From positions 124,001 through 188,000 of the forward strand of contig JAFADG010000035.1 in the NCBI GenBank assembly GCA_023425025.1: 64,000 bases of DNA, given 5' to 3'. The stretch is from Bacillota bacterium. Its GTDB lineage: Bacteria > Bacillota > Clostridia > Christensenellales > Aristaeellaceae. Below the pieces are notes generated by a model. That model was not told where the DNA came from, did not search any database, and saw only the letters and a list, made by a program, of their open reading frames with translations. Shown here piece by piece: positions 25,088 through 35,600 of this stretch. The position numbers and the translations under genes were made by a program. Numbering within the stretch: position 1 is the stretch's first letter; each line of letters starts with the position of its first letter.

Positions 25088-26401
25088 TCACTGTCCATTG
25101 GATGCACCTACGAGTTTTGCGCGCACGACGATACGCTGGGCATTGCTGATCCCGTCAAAGGCCTGGCAGGACAACAGCGTCAACGCCGGATAACTGGTAT
25201 CGCCTGTTACAGACCAGTCATTGTTGTTGATGATGAATACCCGGTCAACCTCGTATTTGAATGAACCCAGGTGGGATGTATGCAGATATATAACGTCCCC
25301 GGCCGAGAGTTTGTTCAAATTCCTGAAATAATCCCTCGTGCCTGTGCGGTGCGCGCTAATGCACAGATTCGCGACGGTGTCGGGCTCAGGCGCGCGCGGG
25401 AACATGGCCGCGCCAATCCGCATGTTTTGATACATTTTGTTGAAGGTGCCTGAACGATACGCGGCCACCTTGACGCCAATATCGGGGATCTCCAGCAGAT
25501 ACGTTCGTTTTGCGCCGTTTGGATCAATATCAATATCCGCATACTCATTTTCATCCTCAGCCGTCTGCGGGTCCAGACCCGCCAAGGCTGCCAGCTCCCG
25601 CTGCTGTGCAATGGCCGCTTTAAAATCATCCTGGGGCATATGCAGCGCAAGCATTGCCATATAAGAAGACAGCATATTCATCTGCGCAAGCAGCTGGCTT
25701 TCCGCTCCGCTGCCGGCGGCGCCCCCCGCAACATTGGCGCTGAGTACCTCGACCTGCTGCAACAATTCTTCCAAGTCTGTCAATGAAGCATACATCAGCT
25801 CCCTGGCGGCCGTTATGGTTTTATCACCGCGGGTGATGCCATCCACCACCTTCTGGCCGGACAGAGCAGACAACTGTTCCACATCCGTGATGGGCTGAAT
25901 CATCGTCAGCAGGAAAAAGGAATTTTCCACCTGTTTGCGCGCCTTGGCAAGCGCCGCGATGATTTGCTCAACATTCATGGGCGCATTGGCGCCCTCGCGC
26001 AGCGCCTGCGCCCCAGCGTTCAGCGCCGCCTGTATGGAGGCAGGTTCCGCCGGTTCCGCTTTCGCCGAGGCGATGCCAAACAGCAGGCTGGAAGGATCGC
26101 CTACAATACCCAGCTCCTCCAGAAAACTTGGCGGATTGGCCGCTTCCTGCATTTCCTGCGGGGAGAATGTTGGCGTTATGCCCTTTTTCATGGCGGCATA
26201 ATCCACCGGCTGATAATCATCCTCGTCCGGGATCACCATCTGGGCCTGCGCCTCGGCGGCCTTCTGCGCGGCAATGCGGTAATCGATCTGCTGCCAGACC
26301 AAGGGTATGGCAAACGCAAGCACACCCGCAGAAATAAGCACGAACGCCAGTACAGTGATCCAGTTTTTCTTTGCATGACGCCTGTCTGTAGTTTTCTTCA
26401 T
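25088..26401 (-). CDS. Sortase with large helical insertion
   Basis: The 437-residue membrane protein has an N-terminal transmembrane helix (about residues 15-35) and a C-terminal sortase domain (about 295-437). The catalytic triad fits: His351 in CISAHRTG, Cys412 in TLLSCQ and Arg423 in NAQRIVV. Between helix and domain lie about 240 extra residues, mostly predicted helix and Ala/Glu-rich (IQAALNAGAQALREGANAP). Typical sortases are about 200-250 residues. It probably attaches the LPVTG protein encoded upstream to the cell wall or polymerises it. The ATG at 26401 follows GGAGG by 10 nt. It has its own promoter at 26455-26482. Confidence 0.88.
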   Translation of the reverse strand: MKKTTDRRHAKKNWITVLAFVLISAGVLAFAIPLVWQQIDYRIAAQKAAEAQAQMVIPDEDDYQPVDYAAMKKGITPTFSPQEMQEAANPPSFLEELGIVGDPSSLLFGIASAKAEPAEPASIQAALNAGAQALREGANAPMNVEQIIAALAKARKQVENSFFLLTMIQPITDVEQLSALSGQKVVDGITRGDKTITAARELMYASLTDLEELLQQVEVLSANVAGGAAGSGAESQLLAQMNMLSSYMAMLALHMPQDDFKAAIAQQRELAALAGLDPQTAEDENEYADIDIDPNGAKRTYLLEIPDIGVKVAAYRSGTFNKMYQNMRIGAAMFPRAPEPDTVANLCISAHRTGTRDYFRNLNKLSAGDVIYLHTSHLGSFKYEVDRVFIINNNDWSVTGDTSYPALTLLSCQAFDGISNAQRIVVRAKLVGASNGQ

Positions 26402-26454
26402 GATCGTGATGCCTCCCATCACACAAGCACAAAATTCTAGGCATACACAAGGTT

Positions 26455-26482
26455 ATTATAGCACAGCTGCCTGCAATTGTAA
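26455..26482 (-). promoter_or_regulatory. Promoter of the sortase gene
   Basis: TTACAA (26477-26482), a 16-nt spacer and a perfect TATAAT (26455-26460) with TG upstream of the -10 (extended -10). It allows sortase expression independent of the giant gene. Confidence 0.65.
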
Positions 26483-26536
26483 GTGCCAATCCTTCCTTGC
26501 TGCCACTTGTTACAAGAATGTAACGAAGAAGGGAAA

Positions 26537-26564
26537 GGGGCAGTCCTCTCAAGAGGGCTGCCCC
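26537..26564 (-). terminator. Hairpin after the giant surface protein gene
   Basis: GGGGCAG and CTGCCCC extend into a 13-bp stem with a small loop. On the minus strand it is followed by TTTCCCTTCTTC, a weak T tract, so it may be a partial terminator before the sortase promoter. Confidence 0.6.
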
Positions 26565-26623
26565 GGTACAGTGTTGCTTGAGGGGTTCTTTCAGCAAAGC
26601 TTTTTGCAGTTTTGGCTGAGCGA

Positions 26624-29600
26624 TTACTTCAAGCGAAGCTGCTTCCTGCGGTTCATGATCAGGAGCATCACACCGGCCAGCGTCAGCAGACCGCCGAAGG
26701 GAACCAGAATCATGACCCATTCACCGGTAACCGGCAATACGCCGTTGATGGCCCATACGATTACCGTCGCCGTGTTGGTGTTCTTGCGGACTGCCGTCGC
26801 GGGATCGATCGGATCGGCAATATTGGTGGATACCGCGTAGATACCGGTGTTGGGCACCGGGATTTCCACGCTGTCGTCGCCTTCCAGCTCGATGTACTTG
26901 CCTTCAACGATGACGGCGTACTGCATTTCGCTGGGGATTACGTTGCCCTGGCTGTCCACCGTGGCCGGCGCCAGCACCAGCGATACGTTGATCGACTGTA
27001 TGCCTGTATCGGGATCCTGGTAAGCATCCTGGGCGATCACCCTGGGGAAGACTGCGGGATCTGTGTTGATGGCGTTCACCCAGTTGTAGAAGTTGATATT
27101 GGTGTTGAACTCATCCACCAGGTTCACGCGCATGGGGGCGGTATTCGTATTCGTGAGGGTGAATACGTACACCCAGCGCCTGTCCTGCGTAGGATCGCCA
27201 ACATACATATCTACCACGCTGGCTGCCTTATGTGCCGTGACCGCTGCCGATACATCCGTCTCCACCTCGTTGGAGGGGATGGGATCATAGGGCGTTTCGT
27301 CATCCTTCTTGGGCGTTACGGTTGCGCTGTTTTCAATGGTGATGACATCCTGGTCCACCTTGATGGCATCCACGCTGACCACGAAGGTGAGTGTGACTTC
27401 AGCGGGCGCCGTGACTTCCAGGGTTTCCGGGTTAAAGGTGGCGGCAGGCATTGTGAAGTTCCAGGTCAGGAGCTTCGCGTTCAAGGCATCCTGGGCTTCG
27501 CCAAAGCCTGTGGTAGTGAAGGACTGGAACGTGATGCCGTCAGCCAGCAAGTCGCTTACCGTTACATCGAAGGCTCTGAGCGATCTGCTCTGCACCCTTA
27601 AGGTATAGGTCAGCGTCTCGCCCGGGTGGGATTCCGTCTTGCTGGTTTCCTTGGTGATGGACATCACCGGACCAAAGACTTCGACCTGCACCTCGTTGCT
27701 GTCCAGCGGATAGGTAGCCGGTTCTTCCTGGCCCTCGCCCGGGAATTCCTCGGCGTAGGGATCGGTATACTCGCCTGTGGCGTTGTTCCTCAGCAGGCGG
27801 TAGCCTTGCTCCAGCGCTGTCAGTTCATCCGCGGTCACTGTGAAGGTAAAGGATGTGGTACCAGGCACCAGCACGCCTTCCACCAGGGTGGCAGCGGGAA
27901 CGGTGCCGTTCCAGGTGATGATCCTTGTTGCGGTGTTGTAGGCGGCGCTTCCGGTACCCTGATCCGTGAAGGCCACAAATGTCTGCCCGGCAGCCAGGCT
28001 GTCATACACATTGCTGACGTATACAGGCCGCAGCATGCTGTTGGTCAGGGTGACGGTGTAGGCAAACTGTTCGCCGCCGAGCACCTGGGTCTTGTCCACA
28101 GCCTTGGAAAGCTGCACAACCGGCGTCTTCAGCGTGTTGACAATGGTGTTGCCTTCCACCACGTAAGAGCGGTAAGCCTCGGGCAGTTCGCTTGCTTCCT
28201 CGATCGTGTAGGTGATCGGGCCGTTCTGCAGGTCGTATGCGTACAAGCCTTCCCAGGTGTGGGTCCAGGCCGGTTCAGAGGTGCCATCCAGCGTTACGGG
28301 GTCGCCATAAGGCGAGCCGTTGGCCAGCAGCTGTACCGTGATGCTTTGCGGCCTTGTTTCGCTGGCCGCGTCATCCCATACCTTGGTAGCGGTAAAGCTG
28401 GTCAGAAGCCTGTTGGTGACAGTGACTACCTGATCCGGTGTTTGGGCCGTAAGTTCCGCCGCTGCGTCCGGGCCAAAGGCCGCTTCGTAAGCGGTTGTCG
28501 TTTCAACACCATTGACAGTCACAATTTCCGTAATGGTGTAGGTGGTATTGGCTCGTACGCCGGGTACATCGATTTCAGCGGATTCCAGGATACCGGGGAC
28601 CGTTTCCGTGATATCGGCGAGGGTGAAGATGATCTCCCGGCTGGTGAGGCCTTCGTCAAACTGGCCTTCGATCACTACGGTGAACGTATCGTTTTCACCC
28701 ATGGTGCCGATCAAGGCCTTCTTGATCTTCAGGGAGACAGGATCAACTTCCAGCGTGCCGTCAATGTAGGATATATCGTAGTTGGCTGTGACATCCGCTT
28801 CCTCGTCACCTGTGCCGGTTACGATGACCGCATTGTTGGCCACGTTGCCGCTTAAGCCAACCAAAGTCTGGCTGCCGGTTACGGTTACGCTCTTGATGGT
28901 CTGGCCAGCCGCCAGGGTTCCGGAGGTCAGCGTATAGCCGCTGTCGGTCAAGGCTGTGCCGTCATAGTACTTCTGGGCGCTGCCGGCTGTGATGGTGATC
29001 TCACGCGCCGTTACGGTTAAGGTGCCATCCACATAGGTGATGGTGTAGCTGGCCGTCACATCCGTGCCGCCGGCGTTGCGGATCACGGCGTTGCTGGCTA
29101 CGTTGCCGCTGAAGCCCACGTTCGTCTGCGTGCCGGTAACCGTGATCGTATCCACATAGTCGCCGGCTGCCAGCCCGGCAGGGGTATAGCCGCTGTCCGT
29201 CAGAGCCGTGCCGTCGTAGATCTTGGTGTTGCTGTCGGCTGTGATGGTCAGGGCCTTGGGCGTGACCGTCAGTGTGCCGTTGGCGTACAGGATCGTGTAG
29301 TTGTCCGTTACGTCAGCCTCGTCTGCTGCCAGGATGGCGCCGCCGCTGGGTACGTTCGCGCTGCTGCCCACCAAGGTTTGACTGCCTGTTACGGTGATGT
29401 TGCTCAGCGTATGCCCGGCTGCCAGCCCATAGGTCGGCGTAGCCGTGTTTTCGGGCAGGATGGTGTAGCCGCTGTCGGTCAGGGCCGTGCCGTCATACAC
29501 CTTGCTGTTGCTGTCCGCCAGCACCGTGATGATCCTGGGCGTTACCGCCAAGGTGCCGTCCACGTAGGTGATCTGATAGTTTGCTGTTACGTTGACTTCT

Positions 29601-32600
29601 TCGTCGCCTGTGCCGGATACGATCACCGCGCCGCTGGCCACGTTGCTGTTTGAGCCAACCGGCGTCTGGCTGCCGGCTACATTTACGCTTTTGATGGTCT
29701 GGCCAGCCGCCAAGGTGCCGCCGGTCAGGCTGTAGCCGTCGTCTTCCAGGGCTGTGGCGTCGTAAACCTTCGTATTGCTGGCGGCTGTAATGGTGATCTC
29801 ACGCACCGTTACCGCCAAAGTGCCGTCCACGTAGGTGATGGTATAGCTGGCTGTCACATCCGTACCGCCGGCGTTGCGGATCACGGCGTTGCTGACCACG
29901 TTGCCGCTGAAGCCCACGTTCGTCTGACTGCCTGCGACTGTGATCGTATCCACATCGTCGCCAGCCGCCAGCCCGGCGGGGGTATAGCCGCTGTCGGTCA
30001 GGGCTGTGCCGTCATAGATCTTGGTGTTGCTGTCGGCTGTAATGGTCAGGGCCTTGGGTGTGACCGTCAGTGTGCCGTTGGCGTACAGGATCGTATAGTT
30101 GGCCGTTACGTTGGTCTCGTCCGCGGCCAGAATGATCCCGCCGCTGGGTACGTTCGCGCTGCTGCCCGCCAAAGTTTGACTGCCTGTTACGGTGATGCTG
30201 CCCAGCGTATGCCCGGCTGCCAGCCCGTAGGTCGGCGTCGCCGTGTTTTCGGGCAGGATGGCGTAGCCGCTGTCGGTCAGGGCCGTGCCGTCATACACCT
30301 TGCTGTTGCTGTCCGCCAGCACGGTGATGATTCTTGGCGTTACCGCCAAGGTGCCGTCCACGTAGGTGATGGTGTAGCTGGCCGTCACATCCGTGCCGCC
30401 GGCGTTACGGATCACGGCGTTGCTTGCCACGTTGCCGCTCAAGCCCACGTTCGTCTGACTGCCTGCGACTGTGATGGCATCCACATCGTCGCCAGCCACC
30501 AGCCCGGCGGGGGTATAGCCGCTGTCGGCCAGGGCTGTGCCGTCGTAGATCTTGGTGTTGCTGTCGGCTGTGATGGTCAGGGCCTTGGGTGTGACCGTCA
30601 GTGTGCCCTTCTCATAGGTAATGGTGTAGTTGGAGGTTACGTTCGTCAGACCGTTCATGATCACGGCGTTGCTGGCCGTGTTATCGCTGGAGCCGGCATT
30701 GGTCTGGCTGCCTGCGACCGTTACGCTGGCAATGGTATCTCCACTGGCCAAGGTCCCGCTGACCAGAGCGTACCCGCTGTCCGTCAAGGCTGTTCCGTCG
30801 TATACCTTGCTGTTGCTGTTCGCTCTGATAACCAGCGCCTTGGGCGTGACTGTCAGCAGACCCTTGACGTATGTAACTTCATAGTTGTCCGTGACATCCA
30901 CTTCATTCAAGCCTTCGCCTGTCACGATTACTGCTACGCTGGCTACGTTATCGCTTTGACCGATCGGCGTCTGGCTGCCCGTTACGGTCACGCTCTTGAT
31001 CCGATGATCAGGCGCAAGCGTGCCGTTTGTAATCGCATAGTCGCTGTCCGTCAGCGCTGTTCCGTCATATACCTTGCTGTTGCTGTCCGCCGTGATCTCA
31101 ATAGGCCTCTTCGTGACCGTCAGCGTACCTTTCTCATAGGTGACGGCGTAGCTGGAGGTTATGTTTGTAGCCCCTCTCATGATCACAGCATTGCTGGCCA
31201 CGTTGTCGCTGGAACCAACATTGGTCTGGCTGCCTGCGACCGTTACGCTGGCAATGCTGTCGCCGCTGGCCAAGGTCCCGCTGGTCAGCGTATATCCGTT
31301 GTCCGTCAACGCTGTTCCGTCGTATACCTTGCTGTCGTTGTCAGCTTTGATCGTCAGCTCCCTGGGCGTGACCGTCAGCGTGCCCTTCACATAGGTAATG
31401 GTGTAGCTGGAGGTCACATCGGTGGCCCCGCGCCTGATGACAGCCGCGCTGGCTACGTTGTCGCTGGAGCCGGCATAGGTCTGGCTGCCTGCGACCGTTA
31501 CGCTGTAGATGCTGTCGCCGCTGGCCAAGGTCCCGCTGGTCAGCGTATATCCGTTGTCCGTCAAGGCTGTTCCGTCGTATACCTTGCTGTCGCTGTCAGC
31601 TTTGATCGTCAGCGCCCTGGGCGTGACTGTCAGCGTGCCCTTCACATAGGTGATGGTGTAGCTGGAGGTCACATTGGTGGCCCCGCGCCTGATGACAGCC
31701 GCGCTGGCTACGTTGTCGCTGGAGCCGGCATAGGTCTGGCTGCCTGCGACCGCAACACTGTTAATGTTGTCGCCGCTGGCCAAAGTCCCGCTGGTCAGCG
31801 TATATCCGTTGTCCGTCAAGGCTGTTCCGTCGTATACTTTGCTGTCGCTGTCAGCTTTGATCGTCAGCGCCCTGGGCGTGACCGTCAGCGTGCCCTTCAC
31901 ATAAGTGATGGCATAGTGCGACGTAACGTCCGTTGACCCGTTCATGATCACGGCTGCGCTGGCTACATTGTCGCTGGAGCCGGCATAGGTCTGGCTGCCT
32001 GCAACATTCACGCTGGTAATCTGATGGCCTGAGGCCAGGGTTCCCGTATAGGTATACCCGTTATCCGTCAGCGCCGATCCGTCGTACACCTTGCTGTTGC
32101 TGTCCGCAATGATTGTCAGCGGTATCAGCTGCGCGTTGGTATAGGTGACCGTCGTGTTTTTGCCCGGCATCGCAAACTGGACAGATGCGCCGTTTCTGGT
32201 ATGGGAAAGCGCGCCGTTCGCTGTCGCAACGGCGATATCCACCAGCCGGTAACCGGACTGCACCGTTTCAGCAATGGATACAGTTGCGCCGCTGGGCACC
32301 TGATAGGTTGCCGTCTGGCCGCCCTTGAGGGACGGCGCCGGTGTTTGCAGGGTGCCGTTAATGGATACAATGAAGGGGAAGGCTGCCGTGCCTACGCTTT
32401 CCACCTTGGCCAAGGTCAGGGTATATGTGTTCCTTTTGTTGGTAAAGGCATACGTCTTTGTTTCGATGAAGCTTCCGCCGGAGCGGTCGCCGATGTTACC
32501 GGTGGAGGGCGTCACCAAAGCGCTGCCCACCTGCTCAAAGATACCTGCGCCGGTTTCTGTTACCGTATATTCTCCCTTGCCAAGGCCGGTGATCTCCGTC

Positions 32601-35600
32601 CGGTTGGCGGCGGGGTTGGAAGAATTATAGGTAATGGAAACATTCTGCCCATCCGTCGGCAGGCCGGGGCCCTTCACATTGAATGTAAACACCTGGCCGT
32701 TTCCGTTATCGTCGCCAGTCACACTCTTTGTGATAACCACTTTGCCGCTGACCACGTTGATCACGACGGGAATATTGTTGGCAAGGGTTATCCCGCCCAG
32801 CACCGCCGTCGTCGCGACAGTATTTGTGCTTGTGGGCGCATAGGTACCAAAGTTGGTGGTTGAGGTTGTTCCATGGGGAATGGAGCCATTGTTGGGCGTA
32901 TAAATGATATCGCCTGCAGTCACAGCGTTGTTCAGCGCGGTCTGCAGCGCATCCTTCACCGCCTGCGGGATGGAGGAATTGTTCAGGAAGGAAGCAGGCA
33001 GGCTGACCGTAATGGCATCCTTCAAATGACTGACACCGGCTGCGCTGACGGGCTCGCCCTTAAAGATGGTATGGCTGCTGCCGGTAAAGACGGGTACCAC
33101 AGGAATGACCGTATATTTGGCAGAAGCTGACTTCTGATCCGGCGTACCTTTTTTATAGTATGCGGTCAGGGTATATGCCAGCTGCGTCGTACCGACCACC
33201 GTGCTTGTGCTGGGCGTTCCGCCGGCGGTCCACTCAAAGGTGAAGTTGTCAATAAATGCCGGGGGATTGCTATTGATGGCCGAATTGTAGTAAAGCTGCC
33301 GGTAGTACAGCTCCTTGAGATACGGATCGGTCATCATCACCTTGATGGCATCCTCGCCGCTCAGAGGCACATTGTCTCCCGCAAGCACATATTTGGTCAG
33401 CGGGTCCACCTTGACCCTTGGCTGAACATTTACGGTAGGTTCGCCAAAGAAGCGCCAAATCGTATTGAAGTTTTGATTGGTGCCGCCGTCATATACGGCG
33501 GTAAGCCCGTTGAAATTGGTATAGACGCCATTGCTTCCCAAGTAGTCGTCTTTGGGCTTGATGGTGACCGTTCCCTTGAAATACTTGGCTGTATCGGCAC
33601 CGCTGTTTGTCGGATGTCCTGAAGCATCCAGCACGGGGACAATTGGCTGCATGCTTACCCTCGGCCATTCGACGTACTGATACTCGACGCCATTCACGGT
33701 CTCTGTTCCATAACCGCTGATCCCTGCGGGCAGCGGGAAAACCAATTGAAATTGAGGATCAATATAGTCGCGTACGACAGCGTTGGATACTGTCAGGCCA
33801 ATCTCCTCGCTGATGGTGTCAAAAATGGCTGACAGGTTGCCGGATGTACCTACAGAATAGAAGCGCGACGTATCGCCGTTCACATTTACTACGCTTCGCA
33901 GGAATGCATACGCCTTGCCCCTGTCCGTATTCGTGTCTGATGACGATCCGGGCAGAGCATCCACCATGCCGATGGCAAATACCGTCGCTTGATAGGTGCT
34001 GCGCAGCGTGCCGGCAGCATTGACCGCATTGGTTGCCTCTGTCGGGCTATAGGTAGCAGAGCCCTGGGTCGGCAAGCCGTCTGTAAACAGGATGACGATG
34101 CGCGGACGGGTGACTCCGCCTGGCGGAACAGCGCCCAGCATCGACCCTGCCGCATTCAGACCCTGGCTGGTACGCGTATCATACGCGATATTCATTCTGT
34201 TGATCGCGTTGATCAGGGCGTTCTCGTTTGCACCAACGGCCAGCATGGGGCTGATCGTCGTCGCATAGGGAGAATTTTGGTTGGAAAAAGAAACGACGCC
34301 GATTTTGGAGGTAGGGGACTTTGTTGCGGCTGAGCGCACAAAGCTGGCAGCTGCAGCTTTAAGTACTGTGAGCCTGGAATTCCACGTATATACCCTTCGG
34401 TTTGTGGAATTGTTGGTATCGGTATCGTTGCCGCCATTTCCGGAGGATGTATAGAAGGAAGTCACTTTTCTCTGGGTACCGCTGCTATTCCAGTAGTACC
34501 ATCCGTTCCCGTTGACAGGATCATTATAGTAACGTACCAGAGAATAGTAATCGTTGTTCGAACCGCTGTTATCATTGTAGACATAATACACATCGTTTGT
34601 GTTTACGCTGCTGGTTACCCTTGTATAGCTGGCATTGCTGTTTGCGTTTGTGGTGTATTGCATGCTTTGCGAAGCATCCAGCACCAGAACGATATCCAAA
34701 TCCGGCTTAACGAGCTCGGACAATGTATATGCGCTAAGCGTCAGCTGCCAATAAGGATTATTCGGATCACCGGACAGGTTGTTCGATACCGTCTTATTGG
34801 TGATGATCCCCGTTTTTATGTCTGTTGATGGCATGCTGCCGCCGCTGGCGCTGATATGCAGCCCCGCCAGCGGAGCCGGGACCGCCTTGCCCACCTGTCC
34901 ATCGAACACACGGTTGGGATTAAAGACGGCATTGCGCATCTTCTCTGACTTTACCGGGTCGCTTATGAGCGAAGCCCAATAATATGCCAGCACATCCGGA
35001 AGCCCGAAGACAGCCAGATCATCCAGCTGGGCATCGGTAAGGCCATTGAGGACACTTGCCAGCGCCGGCTTATTGGCGCTCAAATAGTAGAGATACAGCT
35101 GCAGGTATTCCCCTTTGTAGGCCTCCACGGGATCGGTCCAGATATACCTTATGGACACCTGGTCCCTGTTTGCCTGAATCGGGATGCCCCGGGGGAACAC
35201 AATGGCCTGACCCTGATTCAGGGCACGGACGGCTCCTTCCCTGGTATCGATATTCAGCGATTGAATGCCGATATGATCAGGCACCAGGATCGCCGCATCT
35301 TCATAACCGGTATCCGTATTGAGGGTGAGGGTTACGTTACCGGCAGAAGCACCGCTTTGCACGAAGGCGGATTCCAGCTTCGCGAGCGCAGCGCTGATGG
35401 AGACGCTGTCCACATCCAGATAGCCGCCATCCGCCGTCACCACCATAGAGGCGGAAGCATACGTCTTTTCCGGTATTTCCGGCAGCTCATACATCCCTTC
35501 CTGAGCAACAACAAATGCCTCAGGGTTTTCGGGATCAGCGGTGAGAAGCTGCATGACCATGGTGTGGCTGGCAAGCACCGTGCCCGGCTCCACCATCAGC

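Noticed and set aside
27626..28855. 409-residue plus-strand open frame
   Set aside because: It is opposite the DUF11-like and CnaB-like part of the giant gene. It appears only because GC-rich repeats suppress stops.
30176..31936. 586-residue open frame on the plus strand
   Set aside because: It lies opposite the MBG repeats of the giant gene and mirrors their periodicity. It has no ribosome site of note and no known protein pattern.
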